Assembly: GCF_014648315.1 (NCBI RefSeq) | Contig: NZ_BMQW01000002.1 | Location: forward strand, 186,001-250,000 | Origin: Shewanella ulleungensis | GTDB lineage: Bacteria; Pseudomonadota; Gammaproteobacteria; Enterobacterales; Shewanellaceae | Direction: 5' to 3' | Length of the DNA stretch: 64,000 nucleotides | Shown: positions 18,394 through 27,930 of the stretch, piece after piece | Numbering within the stretch: position 1 is the stretch's first letter | How the letters are laid out: each line of letters starts with the position of its first letter | Position numbers and translations under genes: made by a program | The notes under the pieces: model-generated | Seen by the model: the letters and a program-made list of their open reading frames with translations, nothing else | The model's database searches: none | Told to the model about the DNA's origin: nothing

Positions 18394-19203
18394 ATGAAGT
18401 ACTTAGTGGCAATATTATGTTTGGTACAAAGTTCATGGCTGTTGGCTCAAGAGTATACGTTTGGGGTGGTGCCGCAGTACGAGCCGCAAAAGTTAATTGA
18501 GATTTGGCAACCGTTACTTGAACAAGTCAGTGAGCAGACTGGCGTAAAAATTAAGCTAGTGACAGTTGAGTCTATTCCTGTTTTTGAACAAGCGTTTGCT
18601 AATGGTGAGTATGATTTTGCATACATGAACCCCTGGCACAGCGTTATTGCTTATGAGAAACAAGGCTACTTGCCGTTAATAAAAGATGCAAGTCGCAAAC
18701 TGCAAGGTGTGTTAGTTGTTAATAAAGACAGTGGCATTACCGAGTTAAGCCAGCTTGAGGGGGCAGAGATTGCATTTCCGGCCCCGAACGCTTTAGGTGC
18801 GTCGTTATTGATGCGTGTAGATTTAGCTCAGCTGTATGGTCTGACAATAAAGCCTGTTTATGTACAAACGCACTCTTCGGTTTATTTGAATGTGGCATTA
18901 AACTCCACGAAAGCGGGAGGCGGGGTGTTAGGCACGTTAAAACAGCAACCGCAAAATCTCCAAGATAAACTGAATATTCTTTATAGAACCCGTGAGATTA
19001 GTCGCCATCCTATTGTTGCTCACCCCAATGTTTTACCAAAGATTCAACTGCAAGTGCAGCAGGCTATTTTAGATATAGGCCAAAGCGAAGAACATAAGCA
19101 TTTACTTGCTGGGATCCCCATTATTAAGCCCAGTATCGCGACGTTAGCTGATTACCAACAGTTAACTCAATGGGGGTTACGTTCATTTTATGTTGAAAAT
19201 TAA
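18394..19203 (+). CDS. PhnD-like periplasmic binding protein
   Basis: The 269-residue protein has signal peptide MKYLVAILCLVQSSWLLA. It has the phosphate/phosphonate-type binding fold: YTFGVVPQYEPQKLIEIWQP, a GEYDFAYMNPWHSVIAY segment, and GAEIAFPAPNALGASLLMR in place of the usual SGYLxP stretch. The start at 18394 follows GGGGGCGCTA. The gene overlaps the following sensor kinase by 14 bases and no ABC permease or ATPase is present. It therefore probably presents a ligand to the kinase and does not serve uptake. The ligand is unknown and may be phosphonate-like or another small anion. Confidence 0.82.
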   Translation: MKYLVAILCLVQSSWLLAQEYTFGVVPQYEPQKLIEIWQPLLEQVSEQTGVKIKLVTVESIPVFEQAFANGEYDFAYMNPWHSVIAYEKQGYLPLIKDASRKLQGVLVVNKDSGITELSQLEGAEIAFPAPNALGASLLMRVDLAQLYGLTIKPVYVQTHSSVYLNVALNSTKAGGGVLGTLKQQPQNLQDKLNILYRTREISRHPIVAHPNVLPKIQLQVQQAILDIGQSEEHKHLLAGIPIIKPSIATLADYQQLTQWGLRSFYVEN

Positions 19204-21412
19204 TTGGTGGCACAGTTTACGGGCTCAAAGCTTTATAGCTGTTATCGCTTTTGGTGTTTTGCTCGCGTGTCTGTTTGTTTTTTATGCTCTGCCAGAGCAA
19301 GCACGTTGGGTTAATGACGATCTTTCTAAGACAGCACAGCGGTCATTACAACAATTATCAACCTCAGTGACGACCCCTTTACTGACTCGCCAATATGCTG
19401 AGCTTTATGAGCAAATTAATAATCAGTTAGAAATACAACCTAATTGGAAGTCTATTAAAATTGTAGATGCAACAACGGGTAATCAATTGTATCCGCTAGA
19501 TTCCTGGACTGGTGCAGTGCAAAGTGGTGACATGCTGTTAAGCCAACAAATCACTTTTTTAAATAAGCCCTTAGCGAATATTACATTAGTGGTTAATTTT
19601 ACTAATGAAATTAATGAATCATCAAAGTTGCATTACACTTTGATTTATATTCAATTTACTATATTAGTATTTATTCTCATTGGGCTAGCTTGGTTAGTCG
19701 ATTATCGAATTACCAAACCACTTCGCAGTTTAGAATTGGCTTTTTCTCGGCTGGCGAAAGGTGATTTTGAGTGTCATGTCGATAAACAACAACATAATGA
19801 AGTCGGCAGTGTCATTAATGCCTTTAATCAAATGGCAACCGAAGTGGCCAGTAACCACCAAAAGTTAAATACCTTGAGGATCCAAGCTGAGTCTGCCAGT
19901 AAAGCTAAGTCTGATTTTATGGCCAGTATGAGCCATGAATTACGTACACCACTCAATGCTATTTTAGGATTAGCACAGCTTTATGATTATGATGATCTTG
20001 CTAATAAAGTCCAAAAAGATAACGCAAAAAGCATATATCGAGCGGGTGAACACTTACTGTTATTAATTAATGACGTACTTGATTTAACGGCGATTGAATC
20101 GGGCAATATGCAATTTAACTTTGATTATGTGCCTATCAAACGCGTGGTCGAAGAGTCGCTTGAGTTTGTCAGCGAGCTAATTAATGCACAGTCAATAACG
20201 ATTCAAACAGAAGGGCTTGTTGAACTTGAAGGGTTGTGTGTTTATATAGATGAGCGCCGTTTTAAGCAAGTGATGCTAAATCTACTTTCTAATGCGATTA
20301 AATACAATAAACCCCAGGGCCATATTCATATTCGCTGTCAGGTCTCAACCAACCATCAATGTAAAATTAGTGTAGCCGATACTGGATACGGCTTTGCTGC
20401 TGACGATGTGACTCGTTTATTTAAACCCTTTGATCGTTTAGGTGCAGAAACCAGTAACATAAATGGTACAGGGATTGGATTAGTGATTACTCGTGAGTTA
20501 GTTGAGCGCATGCAAGGCGAAATAACGGTTGAGAGTGAGCTTAATAAGGGATCGTGTTTTAGTTTAATTTTTAATGGTTTTGAGCAAAACACTCTCCCGA
20601 AAAATACTCAGTTACCCCTTCAAACGGTTACTACCTCTACCTCTAATATATTGCCTACCTTAGAGGTGTTGGTGGCTGAAGACCAAGTGACAAATCAGCA
20701 AGTATTAAAGCAACAGTTAAGCATACTCGGGGTCAATGGTACTTTTGTAAGTAATGGCGAACAAGCTTGGCAGGCTTTACAAGATAAGCACTTTGATATT
20801 TTGTTAACCGACATTCAAATGCCACTTTTAGATGGCTTAAATTTAGCCAAAAGGATACGTACAGAGAACCTGTATGAGCATTTAGTGATTATTGCTGTGA
20901 CGGCAAATATCATTAAAAAGAATATAGATGATTGTTATGCTGTCGGCATGAACGGCTTTTTAACCAAACCAGTTGAGCTGGTGCAATTGAAGTCATTGTT
21001 AATGGAGCATTCAACGGGTATGGTTAATGCGCATATTCAAAGCAATCTTTCTCCAGTAATCTCCTCGGACTCTTTTGATCAATTAGATCTTTCGTTATTA
21101 GTAGCCATGTTAGGTGATGATATCTCTGTGCATTGCATGGTGTTTAATGCCTTTTTACAAAGCGCGGGTGAACAAATAAAGTTGATTAATGCTTATGCGG
21201 CAAATAAAAACTATACCGACTTAGCTTTTCAAGCGCATGGGCTAAAATCGTCTTCAAAATCAATTGCGGCTTTGTCTTTAGCTGACTTTTGCCAGCAAAT
21301 AGAATCATTAGCAGAAAACAATTCTGTGCAAAGTGAATCGATTCATGAACTCGAGTTATGTTTTAACGAGGTTATCGTTCAGTTAACGCGTTATTGTGAA
21401 CATTATGAATAA
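19190..21412 (+). CDS. Hybrid sensor histidine kinase (HisKA-HATPase-REC-HPt)
   Basis: A 740-residue membrane kinase. The first transmembrane helix is about residues 12-32 and a periplasmic region follows to about 145. The second helix is IYIQFTILVFILIGLAWLV, followed by HAMP (ITKPLRSLELAFSRLAKGDF). The phospho-acceptor is His249 in MSHELRTP. The ATPase domain contains LNLLSNAIKYN and NGTGIGLVITRELV. The receiver domain has Asp541 in LLTDIQMP and a C-terminal HPt domain has His683 in QAHGLKSSSKS. This full phosphorelay resembles TorS/BarA-type kinases. Its partner response regulator is not adjacent. The overlap with the PhnD-like gene implies that protein is its sensory partner. Confidence 0.93.
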   Translation: MLKINWWHSLRAQSFIAVIAFGVLLACLFVFYALPEQARWVNDDLSKTAQRSLQQLSTSVTTPLLTRQYAELYEQINNQLEIQPNWKSIKIVDATTGNQLYPLDSWTGAVQSGDMLLSQQITFLNKPLANITLVVNFTNEINESSKLHYTLIYIQFTILVFILIGLAWLVDYRITKPLRSLELAFSRLAKGDFECHVDKQQHNEVGSVINAFNQMATEVASNHQKLNTLRIQAESASKAKSDFMASMSHELRTPLNAILGLAQLYDYDDLANKVQKDNAKSIYRAGEHLLLLINDVLDLTAIESGNMQFNFDYVPIKRVVEESLEFVSELINAQSITIQTEGLVELEGLCVYIDERRFKQVMLNLLSNAIKYNKPQGHIHIRCQVSTNHQCKISVADTGYGFAADDVTRLFKPFDRLGAETSNINGTGIGLVITRELVERMQGEITVESELNKGSCFSLIFNGFEQNTLPKNTQLPLQTVTTSTSNILPTLEVLVAEDQVTNQQVLKQQLSILGVNGTFVSNGEQAWQALQDKHFDILLTDIQMPLLDGLNLAKRIRTENLYEHLVIIAVTANIIKKNIDDCYAVGMNGFLTKPVELVQLKSLLMEHSTGMVNAHIQSNLSPVISSDSFDQLDLSLLVAMLGDDISVHCMVFNAFLQSAGEQIKLINAYAANKNYTDLAFQAHGLKSSSKSIAALSLADFCQQIESLAENNSVQSESIHELELCFNEVIVQLTRYCEHYE

Positions 21413-21564
21413 CACGCAACGAGCAATCTTTGCTCCATTTATGGGATAACATAAAAGGTGACATTGATTAATCTCATGATGTTAGCTTGTGCTTTGCCCA
21501 TTATCGTAAGCCGTTGAGATAACAGGCAAGTTACTAATAATTATTGGTTGCTGACCTGCATTAT

Positions 21565-22101
21565 TTAAATGCGCTTAAAATCTTTGTTTATCATATTACT
21601 GAGTAACAATTGTCCTGCCTGGTTAACTCTAAACTCGCCATATTTTGCTTGTTCGAACTCTTCTGCTCGGCCTTCTTGAAAGAAAAAAGCGTTGCTGGCC
21701 AGCTTAACTCTGCCGTCACGAACACGGTACTGGATCAGTCGCTGTGCTGGTGTTAGCGCGGCACCGTTGTAGATACTATCAAATTGGGCAATACGATTTT
21801 GGTCGAGTGTGACGATAAAAAAGCCATCATAATTTTCTGGTGTATTTGATAGTTCATCGACTGACTGACTAACCTCTCTTGCAATGTCGTAATTTAACGC
21901 CATGTAATCGCCTTGCATTAACGACCTAGGGTCGACAGGTGCCAGTTCAAAAAGGACTATTTCGCCGTGAGCTAACAGCTGTTCTTGTTGATAAATCTTG
22001 TAGTTAATACCGGCAAGTATCAATGCTGCCGCGATAATCGCCCAAAGTGACCGCTTACTGCGTTGGCGTGCGTTAAGTGACTCCATAGTACTTAATTGCA
22101 T
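21565..22101 (-). CDS. GDYXXLXY family membrane-anchored protein
   Basis: The 178-residue protein has one N-terminal membrane helix (SLWAIIAAALILAGINYKIY) and a periplasmic domain. That domain contains the family-defining GDYMALNY preceded by PVDPRSLMQ. Function is not established for this family. Its start codon overlaps the stop of the DUF4401 gene (TAATG), so the two are translationally coupled. Confidence 0.85.
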   Translation of the reverse strand: MQLSTMESLNARQRSKRSLWAIIAAALILAGINYKIYQQEQLLAHGEIVLFELAPVDPRSLMQGDYMALNYDIAREVSQSVDELSNTPENYDGFFIVTLDQNRIAQFDSIYNGAALTPAQRLIQYRVRDGRVKLASNAFFFQEGRAEEFEQAKYGEFRVNQAGQLLLSNMINKDFKRI

Positions 22102-23255
22102 TATGGTTGCTCCTTTTGGTGCGCCGTTGTCGCAATATTGATTGTTATTTCTGTTTTAGCTGTCTTGTTAGTATTCATGCCCATGGCAAATCTGAGCAGT
22201 AGTAACATTATGCCGCTGGTCATTAACCACAAGGATTTATCAAATAAGTCGATGTGCAGTGAGTAATAATACATGCCGATAAAGGCGAGCAGGGCGCATA
22301 CCGAAATGACGACTAATTTACGTTCATTATAAAAATAGCCTAGCAGTAGCATGAGTAGTGCGGCGCTTAATCCACTCATGACAAGAGAAAGTAGGCCGAT
22401 TAATATTGCCGCTAGAATTACCATTAACTTGTTGCGAGGGCGCACTTTAATCACTTGATTGCTATCGGCATTGCTAGCTGAATGGAGCTGGTTATAAATT
22501 TGATTAATCAACCATAATGCAGATAACAAGCTAATGACGATAGCGAGGTAGTCACTGAGGCTAGAGCTTAATGCCATGAGTACGTTAGGCAGTTCCATCG
22601 TGTCGCTCACTTCAGACAACATAAAATTGACGAGTAATAAACTGACGGCAACGGCGTAACCTAACATTCTAATGCGTTGGTAATGTTGCGGCCATCGGTA
22701 AAGCTGAGTCCATATTATTACCAAACTCAGTACCAATAATGGCAATATGAGTAGCGATAAATGGTTAATCACTAAGATGGCTAATAAGCTAGGGATCATG
22801 GCTAATGCCGCGATAAATTGATTAGCTTTATGAGGTATGGCTATCCAGTGTATGGCAAACGTAATGAAAAAAATGACTGCAATGAGTGTGTCGTTGCTAG
22901 ATTCTAAGCTTTCGAAGGTGCCAAAAAGCAGCATTATTTGTCCGCATAAGCTAAATGCAAATATCATTTGTAGTATAAATTCTTGGCGATTTTGCCCTAG
23001 GCGGTAATACGCTAAGCATCCTAGAGTGAGCAAGCCGCCAAAGCCAATAAACGATTCGGTTATATCACTTGTTGATGACACAAACAGCATCACAAATCCT
23101 AACAAGAATAACGAGGCAACCCAACCGCCGAGCATTTGAGCAGCAATCATATACCAAGGGCTGGCTAACAAGGATTCTGGTGCGGTATCTGAGTTGACTA
23201 AGTCTTTATTTAATAGTGTCTGCCATAATTCTCTGTATGATTTAATGTTACTCAT
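22101..23255 (-). CDS. DUF4401 polytopic membrane protein
   Basis: The 384-residue protein has many hydrophobic segments and no recognisable catalytic motif. The N-terminus (SNIKSYRELWQTLLNKDLVN) and the SLLASPWYMIAAQMLGGWVA segment fit the DUF4401 family, which is regularly found between DUF2157 and GDYXXLXY genes. The start at 23255 gives an eight-base overlap with the upstream gene. Function is unknown; a membrane complex with its two neighbours is likely. Confidence 0.8.
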   Translation of the reverse strand: MSNIKSYRELWQTLLNKDLVNSDTAPESLLASPWYMIAAQMLGGWVASLFLLGFVMLFVSSTSDITESFIGFGGLLTLGCLAYYRLGQNRQEFILQMIFAFSLCGQIMLLFGTFESLESSNDTLIAVIFFITFAIHWIAIPHKANQFIAALAMIPSLLAILVINHLSLLILPLLVLSLVIIWTQLYRWPQHYQRIRMLGYAVAVSLLLVNFMLSEVSDTMELPNVLMALSSSLSDYLAIVISLLSALWLINQIYNQLHSASNADSNQVIKVRPRNKLMVILAAILIGLLSLVMSGLSAALLMLLLGYFYNERKLVVISVCALLAFIGMYYYSLHIDLFDKSLWLMTSGIMLLLLRFAMGMNTNKTAKTEITINIATTAHQKEQP

Positions 23256-24360
23256 GAGCAGCCCCCTCGCTGTTAAGCATTGCCGTTTGAGCAAACTCTT
23301 TTTGTAATTGTTTTAGCCAATATAAACTGCCACTGGTTAGGCCTATAACCACCATCGCTATCAGAAAAAAACCTCCAATGGTGTCGTGGCTATCAAGAAG
23401 CTCTCTTGAAAGTAGCGAGACAATCGCGATACTGATGCTGGTTAATACCAGTGTCAGTGGATATAAGGCGGGAGAATGATAACGGTACCAAACAAATAAA
23501 CTGCTCAGAGTGACGAGGTAAAACAGCGCATAATAGGCAATATGCTCGCTGGAGTCGAAGTGATAGCTGAAGTCAAAAATAACCCACACGATTAGCCAGG
23601 TAAATGCACTTAGACTAGCAAGTAAACTGGTTGCTTCTACCATGGAGCAGTTAAAACGAAATCGTCCGCTCCATTGCAAGCGTTTTGCAAGGGTAAATAG
23701 TAAGTGAATGGCTAGATTTACTAAGCTAAAAAGCGCAATTTGTTGGGTGTCTTCTAGTAAAAAACTAAATACAGATGCAAAGGATTGAAGATATAACCCT
23801 AGGCTGACGTTGACCAAAACAACTAACAGTAACCACAACAGATCAAAGCCTGCCATGTAGGCAAAGGGTAAAATTAATACAGCCCAAATAGCGAATAGTT
23901 GCCATGGATCTGCACCAGTTTGGTAGGTTTGACCAACTAATGCCAGTAATGCCCCAAGCATAATACTGGCCCCCAGTAACATAGCGTTAGGCAGGTTCCA
24001 GCCATAAGCATTTGGGTGAGGTTGGCTTTGCTGATTATGTGGAACGTTGAGTCGTGAATGAGGCTTTTTCTGTGCGCGGCTTACAAGATAAAATCCACCA
24101 ATAAACAGCGAGAATAAGGTTTCGACTATGGCAAATTTACTCAGGTGCGATAGTGCATCCCAGTTGAACGCCATAAAAAATATGACACCAGCACTCACTA
24201 ATAATACCCCGAGATACAATAATAGATTGGCAATTAATTGTTGCCACTTTTTTGTATTAGGGTGTGGGTAGGCCTCTAACATTGCTGCTTTAAAGTTAGC
24301 GCGGTCTATCTTACCGTCTAAAAACCAATGCCATATAGCTGATCGTTTTTGCGTCATCAT
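23248..24360 (-). CDS. DUF2157 polytopic membrane protein
   Basis: The 370-residue protein has a soluble N-terminal segment of about 40 residues (RSAIWHWFLDGKIDRANFKA) followed by about ten hydrophobic helices, including LYLGVLLVSAGVIFFMAFNW, the hallmark of DUF2157. It is the first gene of the three-gene operon. AAGGA abuts the first of two adjacent ATGs, so initiation at the second (24357) is also plausible. A TTATCTAT/ATAGATAA inverted repeat lies at 24497-24525 upstream. Confidence 0.82.
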   Translation of the reverse strand: MMTQKRSAIWHWFLDGKIDRANFKAAMLEAYPHPNTKKWQQLIANLLLYLGVLLVSAGVIFFMAFNWDALSHLSKFAIVETLFSLFIGGFYLVSRAQKKPHSRLNVPHNQQSQPHPNAYGWNLPNAMLLGASIMLGALLALVGQTYQTGADPWQLFAIWAVLILPFAYMAGFDLLWLLLVVLVNVSLGLYLQSFASVFSFLLEDTQQIALFSLVNLAIHLLFTLAKRLQWSGRFRFNCSMVEATSLLASLSAFTWLIVWVIFDFSYHFDSSEHIAYYALFYLVTLSSLFVWYRYHSPALYPLTLVLTSISIAIVSLLSRELLDSHDTIGGFFLIAMVVIGLTSGSLYWLKQLQKEFAQTAMLNSEGAAHE

Positions 24361-24629
24361 TCCTTGTCCATTATCCCTTTATCGAATCAACTGTAGTCGA
24401 GACCTTTATTCTTTCCTACTTTAATTCAAGTTAACGGTATCAATATACAATTTAAAATGTATTTATAAATAAAACAGTGCTTACGTGCAGAAAGTGATAG
24501 ATAACAGCCATTTTTCATTATCTATATCGGTATCTTTTGATAGGGTCTCACATTTATGATCGCCGCTATTGAGCATCTTGCTGCTATTGCCTACAATAAC
24601 GCACGTTTTATTAATTACAGAATATGATC

Positions 24630-24878
24630 ATGAATGACACTACTGCTAAACCTGCTTTACCCGATCGCCTTAGCGTTAACCCACGCAGCCCACATTTTGT
24701 GGAAGCCATTTTCGAGCACGAAATTGGCATTATGCTTAATGGCAAAGAGCGTAATGATGTTGAAGAGTACTGCATCAGTGAAGGCTGGGTAAAAGTTGCG
24801 TCGCACAAAGCATTAGATCGTCGCGGACAACCGCTTACGATGACAGTTAAAGGTAAAGTTGAAGCGTTTTATAAGTAA
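24630..24878 (+). CDS. DUF3297 family protein
   Basis: A compact 82-residue soluble protein matching the DUF3297 family through LPDRLSVNPRSPHF, the HEIGIMLNGKERNDVEEYCI segment and GWVKVASHKALDRRGQPLTM. Family members are conserved in proteobacteria without an assigned function. The start at 24630 is taken from the usual family N-terminus; ATG 24624 is in frame. A clear terminator follows. Confidence 0.85.
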   Translation: MNDTTAKPALPDRLSVNPRSPHFVEAIFEHEIGIMLNGKERNDVEEYCISEGWVKVASHKALDRRGQPLTMTVKGKVEAFYK

Positions 24879-24908
24879 GACACTTCAACTAACCCAAGCG
24901 TAATTGAG

Positions 24909-24935
24909 AGGCTAGCCAGTAGGTTAGCCTTTTTT
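24909..24935 (+). terminator. Intrinsic terminator of the DUF3297 gene
   Basis: AGGCTAGCC and GGTTAGCCT (one G-T pair) with a four-base loop, followed by TTTTT. Confidence 0.85.
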
Positions 24936-25096
24936 ATCTGATTGATTTTAAATTAGTTCTAATCTTTATCCTGTAAACATTCTCTGCCAAATTTTTTATG
25001 TGTTAAAACCGTTCTAATCACCAACATGACTTTCATTCATGTTCAATCACTGTAAAATCCGCGCCGTGTTTTACCATTCCTAGAATTTGTGTATTT

Positions 25097-25741
25097 ATGA
25101 TGATTGATCTGGCTTTGCTTCCTTTATATTTAACCACTGTAGTCGCGTTATTATTAATTCCTGGGCCTGATATGTTGCTGATTGCCAGTTCGAGTTTGAG
25201 CTATGGCCGCAAAGTGGGTGTATATGCCAGTTTTGGTAATGCGACCTCAGGACTTATTTTAACCTTGCTTGCGACGATGGGCGTGTCGGCACTGGTGGCA
25301 ATGAACCCAATGGCATTAGAGTTACTGCGTATTTTAGGTGGCGCATATTTGCTAAAAATGGGCTGGGATTGCATGCGTAGCAGTGCCAGTGAGGCGCCCG
25401 AGATTGCTCAGCAGAATAACTTAGCCAAATTACTTTATCGCCGTGCAGTAATGAGCAATTTATTAAATCCTAAAGCATTACTGTTTTTTGTGTTGTTTTT
25501 GCCCCAGTTTGTGTCGACTCAACTCAGTGCGAGCTCTGGTGAACAAATGTTGGCGTTAGGGCTATTACTCAATATGATGGGACTGGCATTCAATTTATTG
25601 CTGGTGGTTCTTGTTGGCAGTTTGGGTAAGTCATTACTCAATAATGCTAAGTTTCGTACTTATCAAAACAAGTTTATGGGCGTGATATTTTTTGCTTTAG
25701 CATTTTGGTTACTAGCATCCCAATTTCAAAGTGTAACTTAG
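25097..25741 (+). CDS. LysE/RhtB-family amino acid exporter
   Basis: The 214-residue inner-membrane protein has six predicted helices. It carries the LysE family opening LLLIPGPDMLLIASSSLSYG followed by GNATSGLILTLLATMGVSAL, and the middle motif NLLNPKALLFFVLFLPQFV. Members export amino acids or derivatives such as homoserine and threonine. The substrate cannot be read from the sequence. It is a single gene with its own terminator. Confidence 0.9.
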   Translation: MMIDLALLPLYLTTVVALLLIPGPDMLLIASSSLSYGRKVGVYASFGNATSGLILTLLATMGVSALVAMNPMALELLRILGGAYLLKMGWDCMRSSASEAPEIAQQNNLAKLLYRRAVMSNLLNPKALLFFVLFLPQFVSTQLSASSGEQMLALGLLLNMMGLAFNLLLVVLVGSLGKSLLNNAKFRTYQNKFMGVIFFALAFWLLASQFQSVT

Positions 25742-25764
25742 CTAGGTTATTGTTGTTACGACAT

Positions 25765-25793
25765 AAAAACCACGGTTAATTCCGTGGTTTTTT
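25765..25793 (+). terminator. Intrinsic terminator of the LysE-type gene
   Basis: AAAAACCACGG and CCGTGGTTTTT flank a six-base loop; a T run follows. The A run on the other side allows action on the convergent gene too. Confidence 0.88.
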
Positions 25794-25826
25794 TATGTGC
25801 TGTTTAATTCATGTAAATTATTATGA

Positions 25827-26447
25827 TTAATGCTTTGACTGTTTGATCGCTGCGATCTCTAGCTCTACTGCGGCAACCACGTCTTGTGGATTTTTGAGAT
25901 ATTTAGAATGGTCGATAAAGATGGCATTATCATTGACGGTCATAATTAATGCAGGAAAGCTTGTCGTGCCAATAGATTGCTGTATTTCTTCAATGGCTTC
26001 TAAAATGTATTCGGCGTCGGTACTCAGCTCGTCTTTAAACACTTTATTGGTCGGCGATAACTTAAACTTTTCGACGATGTCGTTAAAGTCGTGTTTATTG
26101 TTAAATGGATTGCCTTCAATAAAATGCGCAGCTTGAATGGCATTAAGCACTGGTAATTGTTTACTGGCTTGCTTGTCTTGCATCCAGGCCATAAAGTTAG
26201 CTGTTTTTATTGAGTTTTTTGGGCTGTTAACATAACGAATATGCTCACGTCCAAATTTAAGGCCACTGGCTTTAGCTGCTGCTTGCATCTGCTCTTCGCC
26301 TGCACTGTCTTTACCTATGTAATGCGCACTGTGCAGCAAATGCACTGTCATGTCTGGATAGGCCTGCTGTAGTGCATTCACTAACGGGGTAGTGGCGTAG
26401 CTCCAGGGGCAGTGTGAGTCGAAGATAAAATAAAGCTCAGTGGTCAT
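25827..26447 (-). CDS. DsbA-family thioredoxin-fold protein with CPWS site
   Basis: The 206-residue protein has no signal peptide. The thioredoxin fold opens YFIFDSHCPWSYATTPLVNA, so the active site is CxxS with only the N-terminal cysteine. This, the cytosolic location and the helical insert with EEQMQAAAKASGLKFGREH put it with FrnE/hydroxychromene-carboxylate-isomerase-like DsbA proteins. A cis-proline-type segment is TTSFPALIM. It could work with glutathione-like thiols; it should not form a disulfide in the way DsbA does. Confidence 0.8.
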   Translation of the reverse strand: MTTELYFIFDSHCPWSYATTPLVNALQQAYPDMTVHLLHSAHYIGKDSAGEEQMQAAAKASGLKFGREHIRYVNSPKNSIKTANFMAWMQDKQASKQLPVLNAIQAAHFIEGNPFNNKHDFNDIVEKFKLSPTNKVFKDELSTDAEYILEAIEEIQQSIGTTSFPALIMTVNDNAIFIDHSKYLKNPQDVVAAVELEIAAIKQSKH

Positions 26448-26502
26448 GGTATTGATTCATATTGGCGATCGATGGAGCGATCCTAAATAGTTTATCGTCA
26501 AT

Positions 26503-26517
26503 ATACAATCATTGTAT
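26503..26517. promoter_or_regulatory. 15-base palindrome upstream of the DsbA-like gene
   Basis: ATACAATCATTGTAT is a perfect palindrome around a central C, located about 55 bases before the DsbA-like start. It looks like an operator for a dimeric regulator, but none is encoded next to it. Confidence 0.4.
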
Positions 26518-26731
26518 CCAAGTTGATTAAGCAGAGTTTGGAGCAATACATAAACCATTGGTTTCATCATGGTACAAATGACTACTTTATAATAGCGATT
26601 GCCGATAGGATAAAAGCTAGTAACTAATTGAGCGTCAAACGATTGTATTTTTAAGAAAGCGAAATCTAATACGTAACGTTATTTTTAAAGTAAAGATCAG
26701 CTAAGGTCACTTTTATGGATGATGAATATTG

Positions 26732-27529
26732 ATGATTAAATTCTTCACTTTGGTTGTCGTAATGCTTGTTTCGTTAACGTGCCATGCAGACACGATAACG
26801 AATACTCTAGATGATCACTTCACCTGGCCTGGTGGTGGCAAGTTAGCGGTTAGCCTGTCTTATGATGATGCGCTTAATAGCCAGTTAGATAACGTTATTC
26901 CTGCGCTGGATAAATATCGCTTCAAAGCGTCTTTTTATGTGGTCGCTAATTCCCCTGTCATGAATGCACGCATAGATGAATGGCGCGCGGTAGCAAATAA
27001 TGGTCATGAGCTTGGTAATCATAGTGTTTACCATCCTTGTCGGGCGTCATTACCTAACCGAGATTGGGTAGCTGTGCATCATGATCTTGATCATTACAGT
27101 GTGCCGCAGATGATTGAAGAGCTTAAAGTAGCTAATACATTTTTGAAGGCTATAGATGGTCAATCTGAGCGAACTTTAACGGTGCCTTGCGGCGATATGG
27201 TGATTGGCGCTGATCTAAAAAGTAGTCAACAATATTTAAGCCTGCTTAATACGTTATTTGTTGCTGTGAAAGGGCAGGGAGAAGACGAACGGTTTACACA
27301 CATATTGCATCCGGAAGGTCAAAGTGGCAAAGCGCTGATTGATTATATCCGTAATATTCCTGCAGACACATTACTGGTAAACATTATATTCCATGGTGTT
27401 GGAGGTGATTATTTATCTGTTTCATCACAAGCTCACGCAGAGTTATTAACATTTTTAGCCAATAACCGAGAAACCTACTATGTCGATTCATATATCAACC
27501 TGATGAGATATGTTGAATCCGTAAAATAG
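26732..27529 (+). CDS. Secreted polysaccharide deacetylase family protein
   Basis: The 265-residue protein has signal peptide IKFFTLVVVMLVSLTCHA and a NodB-type domain. Motif 1 is SYDDA, motif 2 HELGNHSVYH (metal histidines) and motif 3 TVPCGD. It would remove N- or O-acetyl groups from a glycan in the periplasm. SYDDA differs slightly from the usual TFDDG, which is common in the branch that has WPGGGKLAVSLSYDD. The ATG at 26732 is preferred to a TTG directly before it. Confidence 0.82.
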   Translation: MIKFFTLVVVMLVSLTCHADTITNTLDDHFTWPGGGKLAVSLSYDDALNSQLDNVIPALDKYRFKASFYVVANSPVMNARIDEWRAVANNGHELGNHSVYHPCRASLPNRDWVAVHHDLDHYSVPQMIEELKVANTFLKAIDGQSERTLTVPCGDMVIGADLKSSQQYLSLLNTLFVAVKGQGEDERFTHILHPEGQSGKALIDYIRNIPADTLLVNIIFHGVGGDYLSVSSQAHAELLTFLANNRETYYVDSYINLMRYVESVK

Positions 27530-27565
27530 CCATTGTATGGTTATTTAGCATTAAACTGCGTGAAT

Positions 27566-27754
27566 TCACTTTTTTACAGGTTCTTGTATTTGATAAAGTA
27601 TTTTATGCTCTTCGCAGGTGACTTCACAATCACAGCTTTTTTCTATCCCCACATTGGCGAGTCCGGCGCAGCTGCCTTGAATAGGCTTTCGACCTAACAA
27701 TATCCCTAATGCCATCACTGCAAAAAAAAGTATAAACACTATAAACGTCATCAT
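27566..27754 (-). CDS. nqrM: NqrM-like Na+-NQR maturation protein
   Basis: A 62-residue protein with one N-terminal membrane helix (FIVFILFFAVMALGILLG) followed by GSCAGLANVGIEKSCDCEVT with four cysteines in the pattern C-x11-C-x-C-x3-C. That is the signature of NqrM (formerly DUF539), thought to help insert iron into the Na+-translocating NADH:quinone reductase. The usual nqr/apbE neighbours are absent here. A GTG start nine bases upstream is possible; TGGA fits ATG 27754. Confidence 0.75.
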   Translation of the reverse strand: MMTFIVFILFFAVMALGILLGRKPIQGSCAGLANVGIEKSCDCEVTCEEHKILYQIQEPVKK

Positions 27755-27930
27755 AAATTCCACTGTGGTAGCCCTTTATCGTAAGTCTCTTTTTATTGTA
27801 AAGGCTCAGATGCATAGCGGCTTATTTACGTCATTATGCGCAGAGCTGTTACTCATTATGTGTGTTTGGACGCCTTAGCCAGAGGGATGGCTTGTGGTCC
27901 GTGTATAACGAGTTTTTGCATGCTTTGTCG

